Assembly: GCA_905331475.1 (NCBI GenBank)
Contig: CAJNYU010003023.1
Span: 1-64,000, forward strand
Reading direction: 5' to 3'
DNA length: 64,000 bases
Source of the DNA: Rotaria socialis
Taxonomy: Eukaryota > Rotifera > Eurotatoria > Philodinida > Philodinidae
A program made the position numbers and the translations under genes. This document shows, piece by piece, positions 1-14,847 of the stretch. Numbering within the stretch: the first letter of the stretch is position 1; the number at the start of each line of letters is the position of its first letter. The notes below the pieces were generated by a model that saw nothing but the letters and a program-made list of their open reading frames with translations, was not told the origin of the DNA and made no database searches.

Positions 1-97
1 CCGCGGGGGTGGTACCTTCTCCCCCTTGCCGCTTTGTCTCTGTAAGGGATATGTAACATCTAGCTACCGCTATACCGCACTGCCGCTATACCACTAT

Positions 98-146
98 ACC
101 GCAATACCGCAATACCGCAATTGTTATTGCGGTATTGCGGTATAAG
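98..146. repeat. GCGGTAT tandem palindrome (hairpin)
   Basis: Repeated CCGCAATA units meet their reverse complement across a TGTT loop, giving arms of about 18 bp with no mismatch. The preceding bases (60-97) hold further CCGCTATAC/CCGCAATAC units. A similar CCGCGGTTTACCGC vocabulary recurs at 56,980-57,270, so this may be a fragment of a dispersed repeat. Confidence 0.7.
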
Positions 147-520
147 CATTTTGATTTTGCCGCAAAATCAAATTCCCCACCAACTCACACAAAGATCTGA
201 AAATTTAAGACAATGTTTTAGAAAGTATTCCGTAGTTATAGTAAAAGATTTCAAAATTTGATTGGGCATAATCAATAATTTTTCTTAAACAGAAATTAGT
301 TTTACGCATGTCTTGTTGCCAGGATTATGAGTGAAAATTTTCTGTTCACAACCACTCTCATGCGAATTATATAATTCTCTCATTCTGCTCTGCTATTATA
401 AAGCAAATCAATGAGACAATAGTAGACTTCACGAATTTTAGTTTACAATTATCACTTCAATGTACTTTGATAGTGAGATTTATTGATAAAATTGTAAGAG
501 TATAAAGTAAAGAGTTCGAG

Positions 521-532
521 TGTGTGGGTGTC
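521..532 (+). repeat. Telomere-like TGTGGG tract (short)
   Basis: The sequence reads TGTGTGGGTGTC, about 1.5 units of the TGTGGG repeat. It is too short to mean much alone, but it belongs to a set of similar tracts at 924-949, 10129-10147, 14191-14202 and 42048-42060. Confidence 0.35.
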
Positions 533-794
533 TTTCTCGATTTCACTGAGGAAGAGACGCACGCTCTCAGGAAACGTACAAGCACTATTCAGAACACTGT
601 TGATTCATCTCTATGATTTTGTGTGGTTCTTTTATTTCATGCGCGCAGTAGATAATTTGATTTCTATCGCCTATTTTAAAGATTTTTATTATCCTATTCG
701 ATCATTCATTTAATGAAATAAAAAATTATTAATTACACTTGGCATGAGTAGCTGTCTAATTCGAGTTCGAATATAAATGGAGAAAAGAAAAGAA

Positions 795-846
795 AAAGTT
801 AAACTAAAACTAAATCTAGGAATAGATTTAGTTTTAGTTTAACTTT
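795..846. repeat. Perfect 24-bp-arm hairpin
   Basis: The arm 795-818 is the exact reverse complement of 823-846, with a 4-nt GGAA loop. Such a long perfect stem with a tiny loop is not expected by chance in an intergenic region. It could be a foldback repeat or an RNA hairpin. A typical miRNA precursor would have a longer loop and some mismatches, so I do not call it one. Confidence 0.85.
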
Positions 847-923
847 CCGATATATGCGACATATGAATACATAAATACCCTTCACCCGCGCCCACATTTG
901 AGCATTCCTCCATCGTATCCATC

Positions 924-949
924 GCCCACAACCACACCCACACACCCAA
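924..949 (-). repeat. Telomere-like CCCACA tract
   Basis: On the minus strand this reads as degenerate GTGTGGG units (plus strand CCCACAACCACACCCACACACCC). It is the longest such tract in the first 10 kb. It may be an interstitial telomere remnant or just a CA-rich repeat. Confidence 0.45.
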
Positions 950-2998
950 TTTCCGAGATAATAAAGAAAAAAGTCTGTTAAGAACGTGACTCTATGACGC
1001 TTGGACAAGACGACATACTTACGCGTACGTGTATGTAATACGGCTTGTCCACGTAACGCGCTACTGCGCTGGCCAAGTTTTAAAATTGTTTTTTCGATGT
1101 AGACAGATCTAAGCGTATTTTCTGGTACCGTTTTTTACGCTGATTGTAAATTTGAACTTTTCTTCTTAAAAAAAATGGGTTTTGATATCGAAAGCCGGGT
1201 TTTAAAATTTTTCAAAAGTCGTAATTTCAATTTTCTAACCAAGAAATTAAAAACAAAAATGCAAAGTAATGTACCATTCGATGCAGAATTTGATTCTCTA
1301 CAAAATGGCCTGTTCAGTTTTTACTCTCATTCTTCAGGGCAGCGTCTAAGCTCTTGTACAGTTTCTAACTTACTATACTATTATTGAACTCGTATTCCGA
1401 TGTAGCAACTTGCTTTTTTTACAGAAGGATATATGCAGGACAGTGATCAATATATATATAAACATCAAATATTTTTAAGCATGTTAAGTGCTTCAAATTT
1501 GGTCGACAAAAAAATGTGTCGCAACGTTATGTTTGTTTTTTGCATTTTCTATCTGAGTGAAAATAGTTTAGAAAAAATATTTTTTACTGCTTGAAAACCC
1601 ATTCAATTCTCTACAAAACTGGTACTATAAGCATTTAATTTGAAGAAATAATTTGTCAAAAAATTAGAGTATTATAAGCAGTCCTAGAAAAAAGGTCCTT
1701 TTCTTGTCACAGTGTTACGCGGTAATAAAATCCGTCTAGAAGCGCGCGAGTTTAGTCAAACCAGGTCACTCTTTCAACACAAATAGAGTATGATAAGTTG
1801 CGTCGAACGAGGTTTGAGTGACCTTATTAACTCTTATGTCTTTCGAGAGAATTGCAAAACAATTTGCCAAAATGTCACAGCGTTGCGTTTGGACAAGCCG
1901 AATAAATATCAATACAAGATTTTAAAAGACATGCACACATTTGTAAAGACTATTTCACTGTGTTTGAATAACTTATACTTAAAATAGTCAGTTATTTTCA
2001 TTTAGTCCGTTTGACAGTGTGAAAAGAAACTGTATTTAAAATAGATGTTCCTCTAAAACATTTAAAGAATAAAAAGGAATTACTCAATATATCGAATCGA
2101 CTTGTTTAAAAAAAACAAGATTTTACTAAAATAAAAGCTTCTTTTTTTTAGAAATTTTCCACTTTTTTCATTTTTTGTTGGAAATATAGAACACAATGAC
2201 GTATATATTATGGTATAAAATCATAAATAAATTATTTAATATGATATGATTAGGAATGACAACGTTAAGTTTGATAGATAAAGTCTTTCAAAGACGATTT
2301 TTTTTCAAATCGATAAATAATATCTAGCTATGCATATTGTACGTAGCAACAAAATTCTTTCGAAACTCATGAAAAGTCTACAAACAGATAACACAGCAGC
2401 TTTTACAATTAATATATTTCTTGACATTTCACAGTATTAATTAGTACACTCAAAGTCAGAAATAAATGTTAGCAAAGAGATACATGGTATAATATGTTTT
2501 CTAATAGCTAAATATATAAATAGAACAGTCTAAAAATACAGCACTCAAAGTATTATTCGATTGTGATATTCTGTACATCTTGGCATGTACTCTTTTGGGT
2601 CAACATATATTGATCCGGGTCATAGGATTCTATGCAATTTCCTAATGATATATTTGAGAAAGAAAACAACCTCTGTGACCATCTTCCTATTGTTTCTAAA
2701 GGGTGATCTTTTTTGCGGAATAATGTCATGAAACAATACAAGCTTTGATATTTTATTAAGAAATTCTTCTATCTAATCACCGAAATTTCATTAAAAATGA
2801 AATAAAACTAGAATAAATCAAAAGTTTTGTACACAAATAACAAAACAATGCCATGCTATTGTTTGCCTGTTTTATTATTATTACCCATAACAACAGTTTA
2901 TTATTTTGTTTTTCTATATTTATTTTCATATGAATATGTCTGTTGGTAATAGTAAGTAGTTCTTGAAATTTGTTTTCGCCAACATTGTCTTTCCACAG

Positions 2999-3684
2999 AT
3001 GAGGAACATTTGTCAACTGTCATTAATAATGTTTATGTAGAAGAATCATTGCAAAAGAATGCCCGCCATCAGACTTTTCCCTGGGGTATCGATCCAGCTA
3101 TATATCTTGACGAAATAAATCAACAATCTCATATTAAAAAACTTCTCGCATTACAAGAATCTCTTGCAAAAATGGCTCAAACTTCATCGTCAAAAATAAA
3201 TCAAAATCAAAAAGATATCACCAATGTGACAGATACATTAGAAACTTTAAAAACAATGCGTGCTATATTACTCCAGCTGAATCCATCCGATACGCGTCGT
3301 GCTACACAATTTGGCAAAGATATCACAATGATTGTAACTGACTTACTCTCACGTGTTGTTTTTCAAATAGGTCAAACAAATGTTCATACGCCAACATTTC
3401 AATCAATTATTGCTTATATAAGAAATCTAATGGAAACAAGATCCAAACATATGCGACATCCAATACCTGGTTCATTATTGATTGCATGGTATGATTTATC
3501 AGATTTAATGTCGTTCATGCAAAATGAACCAGAAATTAGAATAACAAATAAAAAAGCAACGCAATTAGTCGATTTAGCTTTTGATACAGCTGCTTGGACT
3601 CATAAACATCTAACTACCGAACTTATAGATCATGATAAAATCGGTTTCAAAGATCGAAATAGTTTAGATCGTACGAGCGAATGA
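2999..3684 (+). CDS. Unrecognised protein, last exon only (about 228 residues)
   Basis: An open frame follows a clear acceptor (TTTCCACAG ending at 2998) and runs to a TGA at 3682-3684. There is no ATG near its beginning in this frame, so it is read as the 3' exon (entered in phase 1) of a gene whose upstream exons I could not find. The translation begins EEHLSTVINN, has a tryptophan/proline patch (FPWGIDP), a glutamine-rich helical stretch, and a C-terminal part rich in leucine and isoleucine. No signal peptide, membrane segment or known motif is visible. Base composition and length argue for real coding sequence. It could instead be a decayed exon. I do not recognise the family. Confidence 0.55.
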
Positions 3685-4405
3685 CAAAACAAACGAACAG
3701 ACAATCTCAAAGAACTGATGACTTTTAATGTAGTATTATGAAATAAATATATATATATATATTCATTTTTCGATTTCATAACGCAATCGCTGACTTCAGT
3801 ATTAGAACTGCTGCAAGTATTGAAGGACGTAGGAAAAAAATCATTAGTATATTTATTAAGATATCGCTGATTGACACGTGACGATTTTAATGAAGCATAG
3901 CTGTAATAAGTGTTGGGTGGGTTTAGTTGAATTTCACTTTCAAAACATAATTTTTTTTGAATCACAACGAAAACACATTTGTATGTACACTGTTGTCGGA
4001 CGATATCGCTGCAAACAATTGTAAAAATTTCATCATGTAGCAATTGACTGATGACATAAAAAAATTATCATGACGATGAATCATCTCTTGGATTAAGAAA
4101 ACGTTTTATCTTTTTAATTACAAAAAACCTAAAATATGATAAAGATCATGACTAATAATTAATTTGTGCTGACGATTCTTTCTCTTATGTTCATCTCTCT
4201 CTCTCGTCACAATTAAAAGAAAACAAATAAACGATGATTAAACAAAAGTACAAGTCTATCATGTGTTCAGCGAGTGTTAACAAGTGAGATATTATCGTAA
4301 TAGTATCGGTGACTGATAAGAATTTTTCTTTTATTCTCTTCTCACCTGTTGTGCAGTACATTTTTCGTTTGTTTTATTTCTTTGTCGACGTTCGCACGAA
4401 ATAGA
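3685..4405. other. Intergenic, likely otopetrin 5' region
   Basis: No gene is seen. A short TA microsatellite lies near 3747-3763. An AG at 4354 with pyrimidine-rich sequence before it could be an acceptor for a 5' untranslated or trans-spliced leader just upstream of the otopetrin ATG. Confidence 0.4.
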
Positions 4406-7400
4406 ATGGCTGAACGAATATTAAATAATAATGGTATCGGTTTATCGTATTCGTCTGTTCGTGATATTATTAGGAAATTTAATATGCTTGCAAGAAGAAA
4501 CGATTCTTCGTCATCTAAACTAACGAAATTAAATCACAATACTCCTTCGTCATCAACTCTAAGTTCAACAATCAGTAAATGTATTTCAAGTACAAATGAA
4601 ACGCTAACATTACCGCCAGCGTCAACAGCAACAATAACGTGTCCTCGATATAATCAAAATCAAAGACGACTTTCAAATTCATACATAAATAGAATAAATC
4701 CAGACTCGGAATTCGTTTCTATTAAGAACTCACCTACGATTACCTATAGAGAAATCCAAACTCCAATGATGAATAGTCGATTGTGTTCGAGACATGAAAA
4801 TTCCGATGATATCGGCTTAGCAATCATCGATAATCGAAGACAAATAGTTGATGATCATGATAGTAGTCAATGTGCATCATCAATTATTGATGATTACGAA
4901 ATAAATGATATTGAACGACAATCACAAGAGGAGCTTAGTACTCCGGAAAGAAGACCACCACTACCACCATCAGTTTTAGCATTGCCAAATCTTCAACAAG
5001 AATCAACTTATCCACGAAAACGAACACTTCCGTTATCAGATTTTCTATTGGAAATAGGCATATTAATTGTCATATTTATTCTATGTATGGTCCTTGTCTT
5101 AGCTATACGAGAAGATCAAAATAATCTTCGAATAACAATGCACGTATGTTTGTTTGCAAATGGTGTCTTGTGAAACGCGATCTAAACGAGTATTGACTTA
5201 TAACGGGTGAGAGTTTAAACCCGTCCTCAAGAGAGACGCACCAAACTCTGCCGATCACGGTCGGTGACACTTTGGGCTCATTCCGAATCGCGATAGACGG
5301 CTCCAAGGACCTATCAAAGATTATGTATGAAGTATTTCATTTTTGAAGTTGCAGACTGATCCACTGCGCATAGAAAAGACCAGCTTTTAGACAATTAGCA
5401 ACAATAGTTAGATCGTGTTTCACATTTGTAATCCTACAAGGATTGCACTTGCAACTTTGTTTTTTTATAACTTATTTTCAGATTGTATATACATATATTT
5501 ATCTTGTTTCAATCGTTTGGATGATATGGTGTACGTTTGATATATTAAAATTTCGTCGACAATGGACAAAAATAACATCATCGGCTCATGATCAAGCAGA
5601 ATATATGGATATAGTTGCACGCTGTCCCCAGAGTATATCGTATTTTCCGGATATGCAAAATACTAGTGGTTTATTTATGAGAATCGGAGCTGGATGTAAG
5701 TGTTTGAAATTTTTCCGATAAACGAAAATTGATTTCAAGCGCTCTTTCGTTGTTTAGTACTATGTATGGGTAGTCTCATTTTGAATACTATTCAATTAGC
5801 AAAAACTATTGAAATAATACGAACACATTCACAAAACAATGCGCTCCTTTTGATCAGTTATTCTCAAGCTGTTTTTGTAACAAAACTAATTAATTTTATA
5901 TTTCGCTTTATTTTCCATTGTGTACAATATATGTTTTTATTTCGATATGGAAATGTAAGTAGTAAAATGTGTATTTTTTTGTTTTTTCGATTTAAAATTT
6001 TGTTTTGTCTGCTTGTAGATTGTTATTGATCGGAACCATTTAATGGCTCGCATTGGTCTTATTCATATAATTATTGCTAATTTTTGTACTTGGTTTGAAG
6101 GTAGAAAAATGATTAGTTGATTCTTATTGACTTTGATATTTTTCTTAGCTATCACAATTGAAACATTACATGAATTACGTAAACATTCGACTAGTATCAG
6201 GCCAGCAAATGTACCGATGATTCTGAGTACAACCAAAACAATGACAACGACCTTGTTAAAATCAGGTATTTAAATAATATAGCGATGCATAATATCATTA
6301 GACATTATTTTAAGAGTTCTAAATATTCTCGACGTAAGCCGAATCTTGAGAATAATGATATACTTTCGTTGTAATTAGAGAAAATGATTTATTTCTCCTA
6401 TCATTAACAAGCTGTGCATTGTTAAGTGAATTTTATGTGGAAAAATGCTTAACTACGTATTTCTTTTGAGTGTAGTAAAAATTTATTTGGCTTTCATCAA
6501 CCGATAGAAGGTCAAACGTACTGATGAAGACAAAATTTATTGAATCGCACTTTTTTGCATGAGCAATAAAATGACACAAAACAAACCAAAAAACTGACCT
6601 TTCTTTGTATTAGTAAGTTTTATATTTTGAAACTGAAAAAACATTATTATTATATACGAATCAAATTTATCTTGTAACTTAATTTCATACGATAGACAAA
6701 AGATATTAATTTACCTAGGTGAAAAAAACATAACCTCAACAACGCTTCCTTTTATCATGTCTATTTTTATTTTCGTAAAGGCGAACGAATACCTATTTCA
6801 TGTACATCATTTGGCATGATAAATTGTTTCAAAAAATTCTCTGCTGTTGCTGCTGTTGCAGTTAGCGAAATTTCTTCTTCCGATAGTTCACATACGACTA
6901 CAACTGATACGCTTGAATTCATTGAAAAGATCGAAACAACAATGAGTGTTTATCTATATCCATGTTTCATTGAATATAGTCTTATATGTGTAACTGTATT
7001 TTACATAATGTGGCGTAATGTTGGCAAAACGGAAAATCGATCGTTTACGCATTTTGGTGATCGTCATATATTCACCGTAGATTGTTCTCGTGCATCACGT
7101 GGTTTACTTCTTGGTGGCATTGTTTTTATATTAGCTATACTTACACTTATACCAGTTTATATTCTTAATTCATCATTAACAATTCAAATAACACATCTAA
7201 CTGAACTTGTTTTACTTCTTGCTGCATTACTGGTTGTTTGTATATCATTTTTTTATACAACAAAACTTTACTATGATCGACAAGCACATGTCGATGTATT
7301 TGATCAAATATTAATTTTAGTAACAACAGTTGGTGATTTTGCTTATTCATTTTTTGGTTTATTTGCATCGATTTTTATTGAATCGTATTCAATTCAACTG

Positions 7401-8287
7401 CCAAGATTTATTGAAATAGCAATAAGTTTTCTATCGATTATTCAAACATTTCTACAATCGGGTTTTATTTTGGATACATTAAAACGACGACCCATTTCAA
7501 AAAGTGAAATTCGAAAAAAACCCGGACGAGAATTAATCACTGCATTATTATTAATCAATCTTGGTAAGCAACTATTTATTCTTATTTTGTATAGAAGAAG
7601 AAGAAGAAGAAGAAGAAGAAGAAGAAAGTAGCGATAGAATTACATGTCATTGTATTGATCCAATATACGAATTTGAAATATGTCAAAGTAAATTGATAGC
7701 ATTCATAAGACAAGCCTTATTATTTTCCGACTGAAAGAAATAGCTGTTCTTTCTTGTCTGTCGTAACATCTGTTTGACTCGGAGTGAACGTATTTGCATC
7801 AAACCAGAACAAAAGGCCTAACATCTCTTACAATATATATATATATATATATTATACCAGATGTCTACAAGCATAGCTAACATTTGCATAACGACTTTCT
7901 CATATTCATAGTAGATTAGTAAATATGAATATTATATTAGTCATATCTTGTAAACATGTTATTGAAGATACTAATGTTTCTGTACGAAAATATTTTTATC
8001 CATTATTTGATTAAATGTTTTATTATTTAGCTATATGGATGCATGATTCGTTATCCGCAAAAAAAGTTAAACTCAATCCAATACAAAATGAATATTATAA
8101 TACTCAAACATGGTCCATAGTTCAAGCATTTACATCTCCATTGTCAATTTTCTATCGATTTCATTCCAGTGTATGTCTTGCTGATATTTGGCAAGAAGTT
8201 TATCATGATAAACTGAATCATCGTTATTTCAGAAGTGAAAGTCAATCCAATCGTGTAACAAAAATAAATCATATTTCCATGGTCTAA
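4406..8287 (+). CDS. Otopetrin-family proton channel
   Basis: Otopetrins are plasma-membrane proton channels with about twelve membrane helices. I assembled seven exons: 4406-5143, 5482-5695, 5758-5954, 6019-6100, 6149-6265, 6781-7563 and 8031-8287. They sum to 2388 nt, giving 795 residues plus stop with phases matching throughout. Residues 1 to about 220 are a Ser/Thr/Asn-rich cytoplasmic tail that ends in a helix (LIVIFILCMVLVL). Family-type segments follow: LFMRIGAG..CMGSLI, MARIGLIHIIIANFCTW, LYPCFIEYSLICVTVFYIMW, a DCSRASRGLLLGG loop, KPGRELITALLLINL, and a C-terminal PLSIFYRFHSSVCLADIW. Vertebrate otopetrins are about 600 residues, and the excess here is the N-terminal tail. Exon 6 uses a weak acceptor (GTAAAG), but its phase fits. 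The last intron carries an AGA microsatellite. Family call is firm; the paralogue is not assigned. Confidence 0.93.
7592..7628 (+). repeat. (AGA)n microsatellite in otopetrin intron 6
   Basis: About twelve AGA units lie just after the donor at 7564. If read through, they extend the frame with an arginine run, which explains a spurious open frame here. They lie inside an intron. Confidence 0.85.
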
Positions 8288-10128
8288 AAGAAATAATTAT
8301 TTCAATGTAGATAATTAAACGTTTCGCTTCTTTTTTTCGAAAATTTTTATTTCTAAGCGCATGCCAATAATTGAAAGGAAGATGAAAAAAATTCTTTTTT
8401 TGCTTGTATCTGTTAATTATAACACATTCTCTTTCCTTTCTCTATCATGTCTGTTTTTTTTTATATAAAGATATGTTCTACCTCGTAAGAAGATAGCTTA
8501 GTTAAAGCATCCAATAACAGATATCTTATTATTCTGCTTCAAAAGAAATACCTAGATTTTCTTGAAGAACTAGATGTATAAGAGCCAAAGCTACGGCAAA
8601 AATGAGACAGCAGGTAGCAAGAAAAATCTTAATGTTCCTAGAATTCGTTTAGATCAAATTTATGATTTGTATTTTTAGAAGAATATTCAATTCAGTAAGT
8701 AGAATATCGAGATAAATGATATGATGTATTACAGCTGGTACCCAAAAGATAAAATATGTTTCTTATTTATCCATTTCATGTATATTTTAATAACACGAGA
8801 TAATGAGTATCAGGTGACTTCTTTTTAGTGATGATGAACCAGCAGTTTGACTTTAATATTATTCTCTATGTTTATGGTAGAATACAGATTTTGAAATTAC
8901 AATAAAATACGAGTGATTATCATCGTTAATTTTCTTTAGAAATTGAAGATTTTTGAAAGATCAAAAAAAAATTAATGCTATTTTCTTTCTAATCCAAAAA
9001 AAGCATATAGTTTTATATTGATATAGTATTGTTTTTTGTTTTTGGCGTTATGATAATATTAGTATTTTTTCCGTGCAATTATTTTTAGTTTATAGATTAA
9101 ATGCCAGAAGACATGAAAATTTTCTATTGACACTGTTTCTAATACGCAATTGAGTTCATATTATCAAATTTATTCTATTTTTGGCCGCTGTAAGTTACAT
9201 AACATCGCATACAATCAATTTCCATATATATTTTTTTGTTTAATCATTCGACAAAATTTATTTCAGTAAGTATTAAAATATTACACCTGAATAGTTGCTT
9301 TGTTTTTTTTTCTACTGAAGAAATTTCGTCCAGCGTGACCAGTCGATAGAAATGATAGTTTTCCTATCGATAGAACGACTAGTAGAGGCCTGTAGAGGCT
9401 CGTCCCCATGTACTACTATCGTTCATCAGTTAGTATTGCATTACCGAGATTTTTATCTTTGACATGTGATATTAATGATAAAATCGCATGACAACAAATC
9501 TCGAGCTACAGTTTTGCCTATGACTGCGTCTCATGGAGAGAAGGACACTCTGACAATGGCATGCTAAAAAACGATGTATTGTTTTCGATATACCAAATGA
9601 GGATAACATCGAGATTTTTCTTTATAACATATATCACTATTCAATATCTCTAGAAGAATAAGTACATTTCTTTAGGTTGACGTTTAGTACTAATGTCACT
9701 GATTGAGGTCAAAACTATAAATTGAAACTCCGTAATTCAATATTTTCGTTAACACAATGTCAGAGATTTAAAAAACATGATATATAATAAACTATAGACT
9801 AATACTAATCACTGTAGAAACTATTTATGTGGAAAATATCGGCTAGAATAACCAGTTGAACACATGGGAATCTTTTGTCACGAAATTGAACACTAGTTAT
9901 GACCGAAAATATCTTATTTCTATCTAGTTAGAACGATAATTTTGTAACAAAATGGCATTTAGTTAGACACGTGTAAAACAAAGTGTCTAAACGTGAATTG
10001 TTTTGGGGTAAATATAAACCAATACCTAAAAATATAGCAATCTATATCTAATTTTAAAATAAATTTATATCTAATTTATTAAGTCAGACTGCCTAACAAC
10101 ACAAAGTTAAATCTAATTAATAATTAAA

Positions 10129-10147
10129 GGGTGTGGGTGTGGGTGTT
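10129..10147 (+). repeat. Interstitial telomere-like repeat, 2.5-3 TGTGGG units
   Basis: The sequence is GGGTGTGGGTGTGGGTGTT, perfect TGTGGG periodicity over about 18 bp in an AT-rich context. I recall TGTGGG as the bdelloid telomeric unit. A short internal tract like this may mark a healed break, a retroelement end, or chance. Confidence 0.6.
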
Positions 10148-10692
10148 CTTATCACGTATCGTTATTGCCAGCTGATATATACTCTTTCAATTAATTGATA
10201 GGTACTAATCAATTATAGATTACGTTCAAAATGATTAGATAAGTCGGTTAATTGTGATTGATAGTCAGTTATTAAAAGTGATAATATATTGAAATAAAAT
10301 ACAGAACTTTTTCGGATATTTAATTGATTTAAAAGATGTTGAATTACAAAATTAGATCAAACAATTTTTTAAAGGTATCCTTTCACCAGAATAGATACTA
10401 GTGTATTGAGTTAGGCAATATTGATATAATTTAGATATGGATTGCTGCATTTTAAGATATCACATTAAATACATGCCAATTGTTTTCTCTTAAATTTTAC
10501 CATCACTAACTAAAACGAAATAAATTGCTTATAATTCATGAGTTTCTCTATGCAAAGTTCTTCGAATCTTTCTACGCATTCAAAATAGAAAAGTTTATCC
10601 TAGTTTTTTCATTGATGTACAGCGACATCGCTCACATGATTTGTCATTTCTAATGATCAATAAAATACATTGCCATTTTCATTGTCATTACT

Positions 10693-10718
10693 TATATATA
10701 TATATATATATATATATC
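10693..10718. repeat. TA dinucleotide microsatellite
   Basis: Uninterrupted TATA repeat of about 25 bp in the upstream region of the BTBD10-like gene. Confidence 0.85.
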
Positions 10719-10923
10719 TTCCTCTCTGATTCTAATCATTACTTCGAGCATATTCTCATTGCATAAACAAGCTTTAGTAGTATATTATTCCTGATAGATT
10801 ATCCATGTGATAGAAACACAGTTCGTTTTCTTAAACCTATTTTATATTATAACTATCTCAGGTAGAACGAAAGGAAAATTGTCGAGTCTACATATTTTTT
10901 GTTCCTTCTAAAATTTAGGCATA

Positions 10924-12880
<1,957 letters not shown>

Positions 12881-14190
12881 ATTTTTATACGATGGAGAAT
12901 GTTTGATCTTTCTTTCAGTTGTACACTTCAAGTTTTCGTTTTTTTTCTTGTCACAAAATTTCTCTTGTGTGCGTATTCTCGCACTGAAGATAATGAACAA
13001 GCAGCTAACCCAAAGAAGTATTGTGTATTATGTATATAGTAGGATATGATTAATTTAATTTTTAACATATATCAAATACGTTTTTTTCTTGTTTTAAAAA
13101 GATTTATGCATTATACTGGATATTGAAAAAAGAAGCGTTATATTAAACGATAGGAATTGGATAGTGTTTATGAAAAGGAAAAGAATTTGTTTTAATAAAA
13201 ATTATAGAAAACATTAAAAATTTTACAACACTTCGAAATAAAAAGAAAGATTCATAAGATACATTAGATATAGTATAAATATGGTCTGAAGCCAATAAAG
13301 CCATGTATGATTATACTATTCTGTAGAGAAGAACATGTTGACGGTTTCTAGTGGCTACATATTATATTAACACTTGTGCTAAAATGATTTTTATAAACAG
13401 CGAACTCTACTGAAACTGATAAATATGCTGAAATTTCGGTGACAAAGTCAGTGAATCTTCAAAAATTTTAACCTGAAAAGATTTCTGAAATAGGCGTAGA
13501 AATAGAATTCATTTCTATTCAATTTTGTTACTTCCTACTTATGGTTAATCGTTCTTCAGAGCAAAAGATTGAAATTTTCAATTTCGACAAAAACATTCAC
13601 TTTATTTTCAAGTAGAATGCGTTTATTTCAAGTAGCAACCAAAACATTAGCATGCTGTGTGTATCGGTACTGAGTCACTTGGCACACAGAGAAGCGCGTG
13701 GTATTGCCAGTGAGAATGTACTCGTTTTTTTTCCAATAAATAATGGCACTTTCTATGAAATAATTTGCATCAAAAGTTCAATTCAGTGGTACATTCATTC
13801 TTTGAATTTGGTTACATCAGAACAAGAATCGATTGAGTTGCTGTTCATGTAATTATGTTGCATAATCCATTCTGAATTTTCTGCGGTGTGAGAAAAAACG
13901 CACATGTTCACATTATGGCGAAGAAAGTGTTCAAGGTCGTCTTTTTAATTCTCTACGAAAACTTGAATGCACGAACGAAAGAATTTTCTCTCACAATTTG
14001 AGTTCAAGACTTTTGATTAATACCCCATGTAATTCAAACCGGAAAAAAACTGGCGGTATATCGACGGTTCACAGTTCCTTATAATGTGCGCTCTATCGCT
14101 GGTTTTTCATGAAAGTGATGCATTCTTTTATATAGTATAGAAACGACGGATTTTTTTTTGTTCAGTCTGATAATACCGACAGAGTCGTGT

Positions 14191-14202
14191 TGGGTGTGGG
14201 TG
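14191..14202 (+). repeat. Telomere-like tract (short)
   Basis: TGGGTGTGGGTG, about two TGTGGG units. Weak alone; one of five such tracts in the window. Confidence 0.35.
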
Positions 14203-14847
14203 GACTTTAATGATGTCGATATGCCTGCGCCGCCTGTAGTAGTCACAGATCTCATATCAGTTCCAATGATGAGATAAATATTTTATTGAAGATGTCGCTG
14301 TAAAAATAATAATTCGCAAAATATATTCTAAAATAGTTTTGTTTTCGATTAATTCGAATTCTTTTTCCGAAATAAATCGGGATTTGACAAAAAATGATAT
14401 CTGGAAGCCTTATTAGCGCTACGACCGGTTATTATGAATACCGAAATATACCGGTGGTAGTGACAAAAAAATGTGCGACATGGGACTTCCTATGAATGTT
14501 GAGTTGGATTGATTAGGAACTTTTTTCCGTGAACCAACACTGTGAGAATATCTACTGACATGTTTGTCGTAGAAAACGTAATGCTTCAAGATTGTCTACC
14601 TTGAATCTTGAATTCAACGCGAGCACAATTACTATAATTGAATCATGGAATCATTTTTTTTTGTCAAACTCTTTTAGCCAATGCATACAACGAATAAACA
14701 AGAATGAATTTTTGTTCTTGTAACGCCATACACTGATGCCAATTTGATTTTCAAGGTGTTGATATGCATCTGTTTTTAACAGTACAAATAATATCAGAGT
14801 ATTTTCAATAATAACTTTTCTCATTGATATGCAATCAAGTTTTTACT

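Larger units (their letters stand above)
1..2998. other. Intergenic region, no supported gene
   Basis: No open frame here has splice sites or family resemblance that I can support. The stretch is AT-rich and holds a GCGGTAT-type palindrome near its start, a perfect 24-bp hairpin at 795-846, and two telomere-like tracts (521-532 and 924-949). A short open frame at 1790-1987 is not convincing. The upstream exon or exons of the gene ending at 3684 should lie here but I could not identify them. Confidence 0.5.
8288..10923. other. Intergenic 2.6 kb, no gene seen
   Basis: AT-rich with no coding exon I can support. It contains the best telomere-like tract of the window (10129-10147) and a TA microsatellite at about 10693-10718, just upstream of the BTBD10-like gene. 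Confidence 0.6.

Noticed and set aside
97-150. CRISPR-like repeat array
   Set aside because: The repeated units are contiguous short words forming one palindrome with no spacers, in a eukaryotic sequence.
795-846. miRNA precursor
   Set aside because: A perfect 24-bp stem with a 4-nt loop is not the usual miRNA precursor shape; reported as a hairpin only.
3630-4043. Minus-strand 137-codon open frame
   Set aside because: Overlaps the end of the plus-strand exon and continues into AT-rich DNA; no ATG-supported start, splice sites or family resemblance.
7165-7368. Minus-strand open frame inside the otopetrin gene
   Set aside because: Shadow of otopetrin exon 6, whose plus-strand translation matches the family.
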